64,000 bases of DNA from Sporomusa sp. KB1 (GCF_007830295.1 NZ_VLKC01000002.1:1459740-1523739); one strand, 5' to 3'; counted from the stretch's first letter, positions 7,658 through 15,951 are shown. Made by a program: numbers and translations. The notes: generated by a model from the sequence alone, not told the origin.

Positions 7658-7690
7658 AAAGAAACCGCCCTATTCGGACGGTTTCTTTAT
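7658..7690 (-). terminator. Rho-independent terminator of the Spo0E-like gene
   Basis: The stem AGAAACCG(T)CC/GG(G)CGGTTTCT lies just after the stop of the gene at 7694-7855 and is followed by TTTAT on the minus strand. Confidence 0.6.
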
Positions 7691-7693
7691 CTC

Positions 7694-7855
7694 TTACCTT
7701 GTCTTAAACATTTTGTGATACTTATTGAGAACTTCGTCAAGTTGCTTACTAATTTGCATTACTTCTAAATCTGAAATGCCTTTTTCAAGAACTAACTTAT
7801 TTAGCACTTGGCGAAGATTCTCAATTTGACTTAATACTTCGTCATAATCTCCCAT
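7694..7855 (-). CDS. Spo0E-family aspartyl-phosphate phosphatase
   Basis: The 53 residues form the two-helix hairpin of the Spo0E family: the first helix is IENLRQVLNKLV and the second carries the signature ISKQLDEVLNKY, matching the family SQELD motif. Spo0E-like proteins dephosphorylate Spo0A-P and delay sporulation, so the gene supports a spore-forming host. AAGGAGGGG lies 6 bases before the ATG. A hairpin with arms CCCTG/CAGGG (about 7872-7898) lies directly upstream of the ribosome binding site and may affect mRNA stability or initiation. The gene was too short for routine calling. Confidence 0.85.
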   Translation of the reverse strand: MGDYDEVLSQIENLRQVLNKLVLEKGISDLEVMQISKQLDEVLNKYHKMFKTR

Positions 7856-7935
7856 GTTTTTCCCCTCCTTCCCTGATAAAGAATAATTTACCAGGGAAAA
7901 ATTGATAATTGGTGAAAAATTAATTGGGGGACATG

Positions 7936-7955
7936 AAAAAAGAGCCCGAAGGCTC
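7936..7955 (-). terminator. Rho-independent terminator
   Basis: On the minus strand GAGCC-TTCG-GGCTC is followed by TTTTTT, identical to 6881-6900. The 55 bases upstream of it hold no gene; it may be a second terminator behind the zinc-ribbon gene at 8044-8202. Confidence 0.65.
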
Positions 7956-8011
7956 TATCACTCCCTTTACCATTTTTATACACACTTTGGCAAAAGGAAA
8001 TTAGTTCCTGC

Positions 8012-8040
8012 AAAAAAAGCCGCCCAGTTATGGACGGCTT
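8012..8040 (-). terminator. Rho-independent terminator of the zinc-ribbon gene
   Basis: On the minus strand AAGCCGTCC-ATAACT-GGGCGGCTT is followed by TTTTT; it starts 4 bases after the stop codon. Confidence 0.8.
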
Positions 8041-8043
8041 TAA

Positions 8044-8202
8044 TCAACAACAACTGCAACAACCTTTATTACATTCCGGTGATAATTCTTTTTGATACCC
8101 ACATTCCTTACATTTCTCAAATGCAATCTGTCCATCACGATATGTAACTAGTGCTGGCTTTTTACATTCTGGGCACTCTTCTGGAATAAGACTATATTTC
8201 AT
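8044..8202 (-). CDS. 52-residue zinc-ribbon microprotein with CCSCC tail
   Basis: The frame from ATG 8202, with AAGGGG upstream, encodes CPECKKPALVTYRDG followed by CKECGYQ, a classic two-knuckle zinc ribbon, and ends with CNKGCCSCC. Nine cysteines in 52 residues point to metal binding. The terminator starts right behind the stop. It resembles small rubredoxin- or ribbon-like proteins of phages and spore formers; no specific role is known. Confidence 0.75.
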   Translation of the reverse strand: MKYSLIPEECPECKKPALVTYRDGQIAFEKCKECGYQKELSPECNKGCCSCC

Positions 8203-8405
8203 ATAATCAACCCCTTTAGCGTTTTGATTATATTTTATAATAAATAATAATTATTGTCTAGTAATTATTTTATGTTTATCTGCCAATCTTTCGCGTACTG
8301 TATGCGAATAGCCGCTCTATAACCAGAACGGCTAAAGTACATTTACTTTACACTATCATATTACCACGGAAAAACCGCAATGGAGTGCTTCCCTACTTAA
8401 ATATT
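8203..8405. other. Intergenic region
   Basis: AT-rich sequence that should hold the promoter of the zinc-ribbon gene. An imperfect hairpin (AGCCGTTCTGG/CCGCTCT-like arms, about 8308-8332) is visible, without a good T run. No gene was seen. Confidence 0.35.
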
Positions 8406-8603
8406 TTAAAAACATCCTCTTTTTAGAGCTACTAACCGCACCAAATCTACAACTTCTTTCCACCAGGTAGTGAGCGACCGATCAGATAACCAGAACTTCT
8501 CCGGTACCCCATTATACTGCCGCGCCATCTCATCCGCAAACTGCTCCTGCACATAACTACGCCAAACCTCGCACCCGTTCACTGTCTTATTCCGGCTGGC
8601 AGC
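8406..8603 (-). pseudogene. Gene relic, C-terminal part only
   Basis: An open minus-strand stretch bounded by stops reads protein-like sequence (CEVWRSYVQEQFADEMARQY, then WLSDRSLTTWWKEVVDLVRL) up to TAA 8406. There is no start codon with a ribosome binding site, and the frame is closed upstream by TAA 8604-8606. The tryptophan-rich style resembles phage-encoded proteins, but I do not recognise the family. Confidence 0.4.
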
Positions 8604-8827
8604 TTAACGCCTAAGGTCTAAGAATAGTCTTTTAATCTTACTCAACCAGGGTTTATACCCTACTTTAGCCTGCTCATTGGTCTCTCTATGGTTTCGCAGG
8701 CTATTTGGCTATCGGTTTCTTCATGTTTTTACTCCCTTATTTTCTCATATCAGAAAGAGGATATGAGAAAATCGCAACGACGTTTACATATTATGGTGAC
8801 AATCACATATAAAAAGGAGTTTTAATC

Positions 8828-8959
8828 ATGTTCAAAAAATTAGTCTTAGCTACGCTTCTAACCATTGTTTCTTTCTTGGGTTTCCCAGCCTCTACTCATG
8901 CAAGTAATTTAAGTACGGACTTGGATATCAAACAACTGATAAATATCATCCCTATGTAA
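8828..8959 (+). CDS. 43-residue secreted peptide precursor
   Basis: AAAAAGGAG lies 9 bases before the ATG. The first 26 residues (FKKLVLATLLTIVSFLGF then PASTHA) form a textbook signal peptide with an AxA-like cut. The mature part would be only about 17 residues (SNLSTDLDIKQLINIIPM). A strong terminator follows. A secreted short peptide could be a signal, an anchor or a remnant; nothing distinguishes these possibilities. Confidence 0.55.
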   Translation: MFKKLVLATLLTIVSFLGFPASTHASNLSTDLDIKQLINIIPM

Positions 8960-8986
8960 TTGAGGTTGTACGCCAGTAATTTGACA

Positions 8987-9024
8987 GCTATTAATGCTAA
9001 TAACTAGTGTTAATAGCTTTTTTT
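8987..9024 (+). terminator. Rho-independent terminator
   Basis: The stem GCTATTAA/TTAATAGC is followed by TTTTTTT, 28 bases after the stop of the secreted peptide gene. Confidence 0.75.
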
Positions 9025-9168
9025 ATATGCCTCTCCGGCCCAGCAAGGGCTCTATTTACAGTACAGTAACTTTCGTACTGATATGGATCAAGGTAATGCC
9101 TTTTTTCTATAATACAAACTTGTTACGATAGACATCCTATAATTAGCAAACTCGTAAAGGAGATCTTT

Positions 9169-9372
9169 ATGCAGAACTTAATAGCTATTGTCCAAAACAA
9201 CCCCGGACTACTTATTTTAATTGTCGCTTGGAGCACAGTCTGGAAGGCTATCGCCACTTGGCATGCCGCCCGGAATAGTCAATTGGGATGGTTTATCGCA
9301 CTATTCATTATTAACACTGTTGGCGTGCTAGAGATTATCTATCTTTCCTTCTTCGCAAAAAGAAAACCATAA
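9169..9372 (+). CDS. DUF5652-like small membrane protein
   Basis: The 67 residues hold two hydrophobic segments (LLILIVAWSTVWKAIATWHAA and a second around GWFIALFIINTVGVLEIIYL) with the intervening RNSQLGWF motif typical of DUF5652/PLDc_N-like two-helix proteins. It ends in a basic tail FAKRKP. AAAGGAG lies 7 bases before the ATG. It stands alone. The family has no assigned function. Confidence 0.75.
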   Translation: MQNLIAIVQNNPGLLILIVAWSTVWKAIATWHAARNSQLGWFIALFIINTVGVLEIIYLSFFAKRKP

Positions 9373-9398
9373 AGCAGGTGTGGGGCAGCTTTCACGGC

Positions 9399-9547
9399 TC
9401 AATACCCCCGCTCGTCCTTAAGCTCGTCGATTAAATCCCGTACCTGCTCAAAAGTCATATTATTGAAGTCGTATTCATCGGGTCATAGCCAAGCTCATCA
9501 AGTAACTGCTCTGCATAGCTAATCATCCTGTCTGTCGGCTTACCCAT
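9399..9547 (-). pseudogene. Small acidic protein gene with one-base deletion
   Basis: The frame starts at ATG 9547 (MGKPTDRMISYAEQLLDELG) and runs into a stop after YDPMNTTSII. Shifting one base at about 9480-9483 restores DEYDFNNMTFEQVRDLIDEL ending at TGA 9399. Both parts together match a small acidic helical protein type seen in Firmicute prophages. It overlaps the end of the ASCH relic. The frameshift is inferred from protein-likeness, so a sequencing error is an alternative. Confidence 0.5.
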
Positions 9548-10039
9548 GTAAATCCCTCCTCATTCCACTCCCAAAGTCGCTGTCTTCCTTTCGCTGGTAC
9601 CGGTTCGATCAGACGAACATTGTCCAATATCCAGGCATAGCGGCCAGGAGTCCAATCACCAAAGGCAATCTCTTGCTCAGATGGTACAATGTACTTACTA
9701 AAATCAGGGTGACGCTTATCTAATGTCATTGACTCTGCGCCTACGCTGATATGTTTAGCAATATCAACGTTTGTGCCAGGATTATTGACGATGTAATAGC
9801 AGTCAACCAACCCGGCTACGGCAATTACCGAACCTACGGGTAAATCTCGTGTCATAGCAATGCCGGACTTGTGCAATGCTTCCGCTATTGTTCTTCTCTC
9901 AGCTGATCTGTTATTAACCTAGCCCAGCATGAATAGCAATTGGCCCCCGGTACTTAGTCGGCCAGCTCCGTGTCTCTATGCACTTAGCGCCGCAGGCAAT
10001 GAGACTTGCCCACGGCTGCAGGATTGCTATGGCTTTCAT
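9523..10039 (-). pseudogene. ASCH-domain protein gene with a frameshift
   Basis: From ATG 10039 the frame reads MKAIAILQPWASLIACGAK, then ETRSWPTKYRGPIAIHAG, the hallmark start of ASCH (PUA-like) RNA-binding domains, and stops. In a neighbouring frame from about 9905 the domain continues (IAEALHKSG, LPVGSVIAVAGLVDCY, GDWTPGRYAWILDNV) to 9523. ASCH proteins of this size are found in phages and mobile elements and act on nucleotides or RNA. The break makes this copy non-functional unless the shift is an assembly error. Confidence 0.65.
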
Positions 10040-10135
10040 TCTAATCTCATCTTTATGAAATAACTCTGTAACTAAAACTATCCTGTTCTCATATTATGTA
10101 ATATAGTTGCCCTTAAGCTATGTAGGAGGTGTAGT

Positions 10136-10387
10136 GTGTCACAGAGATATAGTAATATGGATTGGGAAACTCCGGAAATATTTGATTTTGATGATGATTA
10201 CTCAGAAGAAGTTCCCCGTCAGTTATGCGCTCCAAAGCATTTTTGCAACCCGCAAGTTTCATGTATGCCCCACTGCTTCCCTCGTCGTATATGCGCCCCA
10301 AGGCAGTTTTGTAACCCCCGCGTTTCGTGTATGCCTCTCTGCTTCCCTCGTAGAAGGTGTTTCCCTCGACCTTGCTTACCTGTCTAA
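10136..10387 (+). CDS. Cysteine-rich protein with a tandem 22-residue repeat
   Basis: A GTG at 10136 with AGGAGGT 5 bases upstream gives 83 residues. An acidic head (DWETPEIFDFDDDYSEE) is followed by two near-identical repeats of the form CAP..FCNP.VSCMP.CFPRR and a third partial unit (RCFPRPCLP). The repeats contain five cysteines each with evenly placed prolines and arginines. The layout recalls spore-coat or crust proteins and small metal-binding or disulfide-linked proteins. No named family was recognised. A strong terminator follows 20 bases after the stop. Confidence 0.65.
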   Translation: MSQRYSNMDWETPEIFDFDDDYSEEVPRQLCAPKHFCNPQVSCMPHCFPRRICAPRQFCNPRVSCMPLCFPRRRCFPRPCLPV

Positions 10388-10406
10388 AACATCCTCATAT
10401 GAACCT

Positions 10407-10437
10407 TACCCGGTCATTCTGGCCGGGTATTGATTTT
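10407..10437 (+). terminator. Rho-independent terminator between convergent genes
   Basis: TACCCGG-TCATTCT-(G)GCCGGGTA is followed by TTGATTTT on the plus strand, 20 bases after the Cys-rich gene. The stem overlaps the last codons of the convergent J-domain gene. Confidence 0.7.
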
Positions 10438-10752
10438 CTCCCCGCTCTGCAAATACTTCAAAGCCGCCTCTGTCGCTTCTTTCAGGACCTTAAAATCCTC
10501 TACGCTGCCGCCGGCATCCGGGTGGCGCTGCTTGGCTAAAGACCAGTATCGTTTTTGCACGTCCTCGGCCCCGGCCGGTATCTGATCAAAACCAAGCTCC
10601 TTGAAGCATACTGGCACTTCCACCGTTGGCGGAAGAAACCATAATCCTGCTACCCAGGTACTTAGGTCATATATCCCGCGCTCGACCATCCGTGCGAGAT
10701 CCTCCAGCGCCAGCACAACCTGGGCGAACGCATCGCTGCCATATGGAAGCAA
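10414..10752 (-). CDS. J-domain protein, probably truncated at the N-terminus
   Basis: The last 65 residues form a J domain: FKELGF opening, helix II ending YWSLAKQ, the invariant HPD motif in RHPDAGG, and helix III with FKVLKEATEAALKYL. J domains stimulate DnaK ATPase. The preceding 45 residues are not recognised. The first codon has no clear ribosome binding site and protein-like sequence seems to continue upstream, so the N-terminus may be lost. Small J proteins like this are common in Firmicute prophage-like regions. Confidence 0.55.
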   Translation of the reverse strand: MLPYGSDAFAQVVLALEDLARMVERGIYDLSTWVAGLWFLPPTVEVPVCFKELGFDQIPAGAEDVQKRYWSLAKQRHPDAGGSVEDFKVLKEATEAALKYLQSGEKINTRPE

Positions 10753-11015
10753 CGGGACGTTCTGAAATCACTGAAAAACCCTTGCTTTTACGCAGTAGCT
10801 CTCTCTTGAAACCTCACATCTACCCCTTTTGATAAAAACGAACAAAGTTGCATAAATAAAGAGAGAAGTAGGCTTGCTATCTCTTTAGATTTACCGCCAA
10901 TGCCGTCAACTTTCCTTGCAACATTACGCTTTTTAGACTACCCTCGGGCACGGTCTAATCCATGGAAGCGTTGTCTGGCCACCGCAACGCCATCAGTGCC
11001 TGCACGTGCGTCAGC
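10753..11015. other. Intergenic region downstream of the iron operon
   Basis: Possible transcription end of the operon at 11.0-18 kb: an imperfect hairpin AAAGAGA/TCTCTTT with a short T run lies at about 10855-10892 on the minus strand. GC-rich sequence at 10915-11000 may be a relic, but no continuous frame was found. Confidence 0.35.
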
Positions 11016-11531
11016 CTACTCAAATATTTTTTTCAACGTATCCAAAGCCCATCGCTTTAAAGAAATACTGGCACTGGACTTGGCGTCCACCGGCGCAGCC
11101 TGGTTGAGCGCCTTTTTCACTGCTTCGCTAAACTGCTGATACGAAACGGTAGCCCCTGATACCGCGTCAATAGCCTTCACGTTTTGCGTCTCCACCAGCT
11201 TGGTCGGATAGTCCGTCGAAGCTTTCAGTGCGTGTTGTGCTTTTTTGTAAAATTCCTGATTTTCAATTTTACCGTTGGTTTTGCCGTAATCTTCATCCTT
11301 GATTGTGCCGTCTTTTTTAATTCCTCTGTAATCAGCCTTGATGATCCGCCCTTTTTCGATGACCAGCGTGATCTCACCCACTGCGCCCCGTTCATCAGGA
11401 CTGCTCCGGGCCGTGTAGGTGCCATCTTTATAGCTTTTTGCCGCTGGCCCCGTTTCCTTGGCTCCGCCGCAACCGGCCAACAGACTGACCGTCAAAATAC
11501 ACGCCGCTAAACCGGCTAGCCATTTGCGCAT
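11016..11531 (-). CDS. FMN-binding-domain lipoprotein
   Basis: The ATG at 11531 follows GGGAGGTGG and gives 171 residues. The lipobox LLAGC marks a lipoprotein. The single FMN-binding domain (NqrC/RnfG-like) carries DAVSGATVS, in which the threonine of S-G-A-T is the covalent flavin attachment site; this needs an ApbE-type flavin transferase. It overlaps the ATPase gene by 16 bases and is the last gene of the iron operon. In the Campylobacter-type p19 locus this position is held by thioredoxin-like proteins. The inference is that it supplies or relays electrons for iron reduction outside the membrane. Confidence 0.85.
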   Translation of the reverse strand: MRKWLAGLAACILTVSLLAGCGGAKETGPAAKSYKDGTYTARSSPDERGAVGEITLVIEKGRIIKADYRGIKKDGTIKDEDYGKTNGKIENQEFYKKAQHALKASTDYPTKLVETQNVKAIDAVSGATVSYQQFSEAVKKALNQAAPVDAKSSASISLKRWALDTLKKIFE

Positions 11532-12217
11532 GTGCAGGCCACCTCCCCTGTTCGGCAGTCGTTTTGCCGCTGATCGGCAATCCGGCCATGCCCCAGCACG
11601 ATGCACCGTTCCGCCTGCTCTGCCACTTCCGGGTCATGGGTCACAGTAATAATTGTATGCCCTTCCCGGTGCAGCGCCTGGAAAATTCCCAACACCAGGT
11701 CTTGATTGGCTTCGTCGAGATTGCCGGTCGGTTCGTCAGCCAGGATAAGTGCCGGGTAATTGATCAGCGCCCGGGCAATACATACCCGCTGCTGTTCTCC
11801 GCCGGAAAGCTGGCTTGGCAAATGCCGGGCCCTTTCTTTGAGGCCCACCCGTTCTAAAGCAGCCAGGGCCTCGGCTTCGTCCGGCATACTGTGATAGTAT
11901 TGCGCCACCATTACATTCTCCAAAGCGGTCAAATACGGCACCAGATGAAACTGCTGAAACACCAGTCCAATTTTATCCCGGCGAATGGCAGTCAAGCCTT
12001 TGGCCGGCAAAGTTGACAAGTCCACTCCGTCTAAAACGACCGCCCCGCCGGAAGGTTTATCCATACAACCAATAATATTCATCAGCGTAGTCTTCCCCGA
12101 GCCGGACGGGCCCATAATCGCCAGCCATTCACCCTGCTTGACCGTCAATTGAATGTTGTCCAGGGCCTTGACCGTCCCGTAATCCATGGTAATACCGCGT
12201 AATTCCAATATATTCAT
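11516..12217 (-). CDS. ABC transporter ATP-binding protein (MacB/LolD type)
   Basis: The protein has Walker A GPSGSGKT near residue 38, signature LSGGEQQR and Walker B LILADEPTGNLD followed by the H-loop TVTHD. This is the MacB/LolD/FtsE subclass, which partners with FtsX-like permeases. Of two adjacent ATGs, 12217 is 6 bases from AGGAGG and preferred. With the two permeases it should couple ATP hydrolysis to an extracytoplasmic process; in p19-type iron loci these genes are required for efficient ferric iron use. It overlaps the FMN-lipoprotein gene. Confidence 0.9.
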   Translation of the reverse strand: MNILELRGITMDYGTVKALDNIQLTVKQGEWLAIMGPSGSGKTTLMNIIGCMDKPSGGAVVLDGVDLSTLPAKGLTAIRRDKIGLVFQQFHLVPYLTALENVMVAQYYHSMPDEAEALAALERVGLKERARHLPSQLSGGEQQRVCIARALINYPALILADEPTGNLDEANQDLVLGIFQALHREGHTIITVTHDPEVAEQAERCIVLGHGRIADQRQNDCRTGEVACTCANG

Positions 12218-12229
12218 CATAGCCCTCCT

Positions 12230-13360
12230 TTACTCGCCCCGGAGTACAATCGCCGGTTCCACATGGGTCGCTATCCTGACCGGAATAAGACAGGCCAGAC
12301 CAGCCACCGCTACCGCCACAATAAAAGCGGCCAGCGCTACGAGCGGTTGAAACGATATGGACCGGGCAAAAACCTGGATACTGACGGCCTGAGCAAAAAA
12401 GAACCCGCAGCCGGTGCCCAGCAGACCGCCCAGCCCGCCGAGCGCTAATCCTTCTCCCAGAAACTCCAGGACAATGCTGCGGTTCTCCGCCCCCAGCGCC
12501 TTTTTCAGTCCGATTTCCTTACGCCGCTCGGTCACTACCGCCATCATGGTGGTAGCCACGCAGATCAGGGTTAACAACAGGACAATCAGCGTAACCAGAT
12601 ACACCAGCGCCTGCAATTTACCCAGCACCAGCCCCTCCGACTGGGTCAGTTGTTTGACCAGCCGCGGTGTGACGCCAGGCACTGCGTCGGTCACTTGCTG
12701 CAACCAGGCCGTCAATTCGGTTTCGCCAGCTTGCACGCTCACCTGGGCCACACTAACCTGGCCGGGTTTGCTCAGCCACTGCTGCAGCAAGGGCAGTTCC
12801 ATAAAAATAAAGTCCTCTTCATTGCCCCCGGTGTGGACAATACCCGCCACCGGCAGCTTTTTCTCTTCATCAGACCCCGGCACCGCCACCGTCACCGTCT
12901 GGCCAGGTTCCAGGCGCAGCCGTTCCGCCACCTCTGCGCCGACGACTACCCCACCGGAGCCGGGTGCCGGCCACTGGCCTGCAAGCTGCCAGTAGGGGCT
13001 GACTTTTTGCACGGCGGCAAAATCCGTGCCCGCTGCCATGACCGGTTGGGCATTGACTTTTACCCGATCATACAAATACGGGGCTAGGCCAATTACTTTC
13101 CCCTGCGGCAGCGAATCCACTGCCTGCTGCATGGTCTGTTCCTGTAAGACCTGCTTGTCCCCCGCCGGTAACAATAAGAGATTGGCCCCGTAGGAGCGAA
13201 ATTCCCGGCCCATTTGCCGGGGCACATCGTAATACAGCGTCACCAGTCCTGACAGTACGGTCGCACCAATCGCTACCGCCAGCAAAGCGACGATCATGCG
13301 CGACCGGCGGCGCAACAAGGCATATAACACCATTTTTCCGTATAAAGAGTATTTTGTCAT
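12230..13360 (-). CDS. FtsX/MacB-type ABC permease (second of pair)
   Basis: The 376 residues show the MacB layout: one N-terminal membrane helix (RMIVALLAVAIGATVLSGL), a large extracytoplasmic domain of about 200 residues, then three C-terminal helices beginning LVYLVTLIVLLLTL and the conserved ERRKEIGLKKALGA coupling motif. It lies 9 bases from its paralog. It corresponds to one of the two permeases (Cj1661/Cj1662 type) of p19 iron uptake loci. Sequence alone does not tell what the mechanotransmission drives. Confidence 0.87.
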   Translation of the reverse strand: MTKYSLYGKMVLYALLRRRSRMIVALLAVAIGATVLSGLVTLYYDVPRQMGREFRSYGANLLLLPAGDKQVLQEQTMQQAVDSLPQGKVIGLAPYLYDRVKVNAQPVMAAGTDFAAVQKVSPYWQLAGQWPAPGSGGVVVGAEVAERLRLEPGQTVTVAVPGSDEEKKLPVAGIVHTGGNEEDFIFMELPLLQQWLSKPGQVSVAQVSVQAGETELTAWLQQVTDAVPGVTPRLVKQLTQSEGLVLGKLQALVYLVTLIVLLLTLICVATTMMAVVTERRKEIGLKKALGAENRSIVLEFLGEGLALGGLGGLLGTGCGFFFAQAVSIQVFARSISFQPLVALAAFIVAVAVAGLACLIPVRIATHVEPAIVLRGE

Positions 13361-13369
13361 ACTATTCTA

Positions 13370-14653
13370 TCACCTGCCATGAAGTACTTCAGCCGGTCGT
13401 AGCGTAAGCAGCATCCGCATAGCCGGCAGGCTGCCCGCCAGCGTCACCAGCGCGACCAACACCATGACCAAAGGGACGACCATGCCCTTGGCCGCCACAG
13501 CGGACCCAAACACGCTCCAGCCGATAATCTGGGCAAAACCCAAACCGGCGAAATAGCCGACAAGCCCGCCGCCAGCCCCGGCCAACAAGATTTCCACCAG
13601 CACTAAAAGTGCCACCGCGCCGTCGGTCGCCCCCAACGCCTTCAGCAGCCCGATTTCCTTACTGCGTTCCATAACACTGGCGCTCAACAAATTGGAAATG
13701 CCCAATGCCGACCCAGCCAGACTGAGAACGGTAATCAGCAGCATCAACAACTGTGTTTTCTGCAAGATTGCTCCTTCTGATTCCGCTACCTGCCGCACCG
13801 GTTTAGCGCGAGCTCCATTTATCACTTCCTCGATTTGATATGAAATAGAGCTGACATAAGCGGTACAATACCAGGTTTCCCATTCTTTAAGTGATAGGCT
13901 CTTCGGGTCCTGAGCCGCCTTGCGGGCCAGCTCGTTTTCCGGGGTAGTGATGGCGCTTACCTCTACTTTGCTGATTTTCCCGTCCAAGTGCAACGCCTGT
14001 TGCACCTTGCGGAGAGGCACAAAAATCTGTTCGTCCTCGTTTCCGCCACTGTTAAATACCCCGGTTACATTGAAACGCTCGGCCTGCTGTCCGCCCGCCA
14101 ACCGGAGGGCGATTGTATCTCCCGGCCGCAGCCCGAGTTTTGCGGCCAGCAGACTTCCCACCATTGCGCCTTGATTATCGGTGTCCGTAACCCAGCTTCC
14201 CTGAACGTCCCACCAGGATTTCAATGCCTTAATGCCCGTAGCGGCCGTATCACCGGTCGGCAACGGGAGCTCGTGGTCAAACCAGGTGCCCACGACCGGG
14301 ATGGTTTGTCCGTCCGGGCCCACGGCATCAGTGAACAGACTGGGCGCAAAAGTCACAATGTTGTTCGCCCAAAAGATCGTCTTAATTTTGCCCAAATCGG
14401 CTTCTTGCAGGTACTGGCCACTCCCTTCGGCTGTCTCCACGCCGTAGAGATCTTTCACTACCGACGTCGCACGGGGCGTAACCGTGATATTGGCCCCGTA
14501 CGCTTTGAGCTCCCGGTTGACCTTGTCACCAACATCCAGCATCACGTTGAGCATGGCTGTCGTCAGGGAAACTCCCAGCGCAATGGTCAGCGCTACCATG
14601 AACAGCCGCCGCCGTTGTCTGGCCAACGCGCCTTGCAGCATCCGCCAAAACAT
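13370..14653 (-). CDS. FtsX/MacB-type ABC permease (first of pair)
   Basis: A 427-residue paralog of the next gene with the same topology. It has an N-terminal helix with LTIALGVSLTTAMLNVMLD, a longer outer domain, and three C-terminal helices with the ERSKEIGLLKALGATDG motif. GGGGAGG precedes the ATG. Sharing of one ATPase suggests a heterodimeric permease. It lies between the DUF2318 protein and the second permease, in the order known from p19/FTR1 loci. Confidence 0.87.
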   Translation of the reverse strand: MFWRMLQGALARQRRRLFMVALTIALGVSLTTAMLNVMLDVGDKVNRELKAYGANITVTPRATSVVKDLYGVETAEGSGQYLQEADLGKIKTIFWANNIVTFAPSLFTDAVGPDGQTIPVVGTWFDHELPLPTGDTAATGIKALKSWWDVQGSWVTDTDNQGAMVGSLLAAKLGLRPGDTIALRLAGGQQAERFNVTGVFNSGGNEDEQIFVPLRKVQQALHLDGKISKVEVSAITTPENELARKAAQDPKSLSLKEWETWYCTAYVSSISYQIEEVINGARAKPVRQVAESEGAILQKTQLLMLLITVLSLAGSALGISNLLSASVMERSKEIGLLKALGATDGAVALLVLVEILLAGAGGGLVGYFAGLGFAQIIGWSVFGSAVAAKGMVVPLVMVLVALVTLAGSLPAMRMLLTLRPAEVLHGR

Positions 14654-14668
14654 AGTCCTTCCTCCCCG

Positions 14669-15916
14669 CTAAAATCGTTCTTTTTCCTTTTCCAGGGACG
14701 CCACCGATACGATCAGGTTGCCTCCGTCCACCTTATGGGCCAGCGGCACCGGATTGCAACCGCCCGTAAACCCGATGGTCGCCGTATTCATCACCACATC
14801 GCACAGCTTGCACACCACCTGGCCTTCGCGTTCGTAATACCCGGTCGGTCCGCAAATATCACAGGCGTCCAATCCCACCCCGTAGGCCGAACCACTTTTC
14901 TTAATGATGATAAACCGAACTGGCTTTCCATTGGACGCCGTGTAGACAAAACGGTGCAGATGCCCGTCACCCGCTGTTGTCAGCGGCACCCGGACTTCAT
15001 CCTGCTCGACCGTCACCGGCACAGCCGGCGACAATTCCACCTTCTGATCCACATAGGCCTTACCCACGCTGGTCAACAGCAAAATACACAGCAAGTTTGT
15101 ACCAACCACCGCCCCCCAGCGCCGCCGATTGCGTTCGGTGGCACGGATTTTGCGCTGCTTGGCCGGATTGAGGTCCGGACCCACCGCCGCTGACCGCCGG
15201 AGTAATAGCGCTACTGATAATACCAAAGTGCTAACCAACAGCGCATAAAAAAACCAATCCAGACCATTAATCAGCGGCACCATGGCCGCCAACAACCACT
15301 GCTTCATCGGCACCAGTCCGCGAACCAGCATGACCTGCACCACGCTGACCGTCTGTTGGGCCATCACCGTTAAAAAGCCGGCCGTAGCCACACCAAGCAC
15401 CGTGACGGGCGGTAAGGGGAACGCTACCCTCAGTACAGCCACCGCCGCCAGTACCGCCAGGCCCATGCCTAGCAAATAGCCGGCGATCTGCAGCCACAGT
15501 TCGCTGCTGGCCCAGGTGGTGGCCATTACCAATCCATTAGCTGGCACCAGCAATATATCCGGTCCCCGGTAGAATAGCAGTGCCGCCGGCACGAGAAACG
15601 CCACGCCGCTTGGCAGCCAGCCGCCCGTTTGCAACTTCCTCCGCCGATAGCCCAGCCAGCCATAGAGCAGCAACAATACTTCGCCGACCAACGCCACTCC
15701 TTGTATCCCCAGCTCGTATAATTCACGATTAATCCATACCGTATACCATTCCATCAGCGCCACAGCCAGTGCGCCTGCGCTGCCAAGCACTACGCCCCGC
15801 CAAAACCATTTCGTCACCCTTTCCCCTGGTCGCTGGCCGGTCAGAGCCAAGAACAAAGCCAGGGGAATACAGATTGCTCCCAGATTTTGCAGCACCGGTA
15901 TCAAGTATTGAAGCAT
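14669..15916 (-). CDS. DUF2318 membrane protein of FTR1/P19 iron uptake systems
   Basis: The ATG at 15916 was chosen because AAAAGGGGG lies 7 bases before it; an upstream GTG lies in that ribosome binding site. The 415 residues have about eight membrane helices, an Arg-rich loop, one more helix and a C-terminal outer domain with CDICG and CKLCD, the paired CxxC motifs of DUF2318. These cysteines could bind a metal centre or take part in electron transfer. The family is found next to FTR1 and P19 (Cj1660 type) and is thought to help iron reduction or transfer; the exact reaction is unknown. Confidence 0.88.
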   Translation of the reverse strand: MLQYLIPVLQNLGAICIPLALFLALTGQRPGERVTKWFWRGVVLGSAGALAVALMEWYTVWINRELYELGIQGVALVGEVLLLLYGWLGYRRRKLQTGGWLPSGVAFLVPAALLFYRGPDILLVPANGLVMATTWASSELWLQIAGYLLGMGLAVLAAVAVLRVAFPLPPVTVLGVATAGFLTVMAQQTVSVVQVMLVRGLVPMKQWLLAAMVPLINGLDWFFYALLVSTLVLSVALLLRRSAAVGPDLNPAKQRKIRATERNRRRWGAVVGTNLLCILLLTSVGKAYVDQKVELSPAVPVTVEQDEVRVPLTTAGDGHLHRFVYTASNGKPVRFIIIKKSGSAYGVGLDACDICGPTGYYEREGQVVCKLCDVVMNTATIGFTGGCNPVPLAHKVDGGNLIVSVASLEKEKERF

Positions 15917-15951
15917 ACGCTGCCCCCTTTTCACTTAATTCCCACGATGTG

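Noticed and set aside
13988..15193. Long plus-strand frame (about 400 codons) opposite the permease and DUF2318 genes
   Set aside because: It is a mirror frame of well-recognised minus-strand genes, is rich in His/Arg/Pro as expected from antisense of GC-rich coding DNA, and spans two genes.
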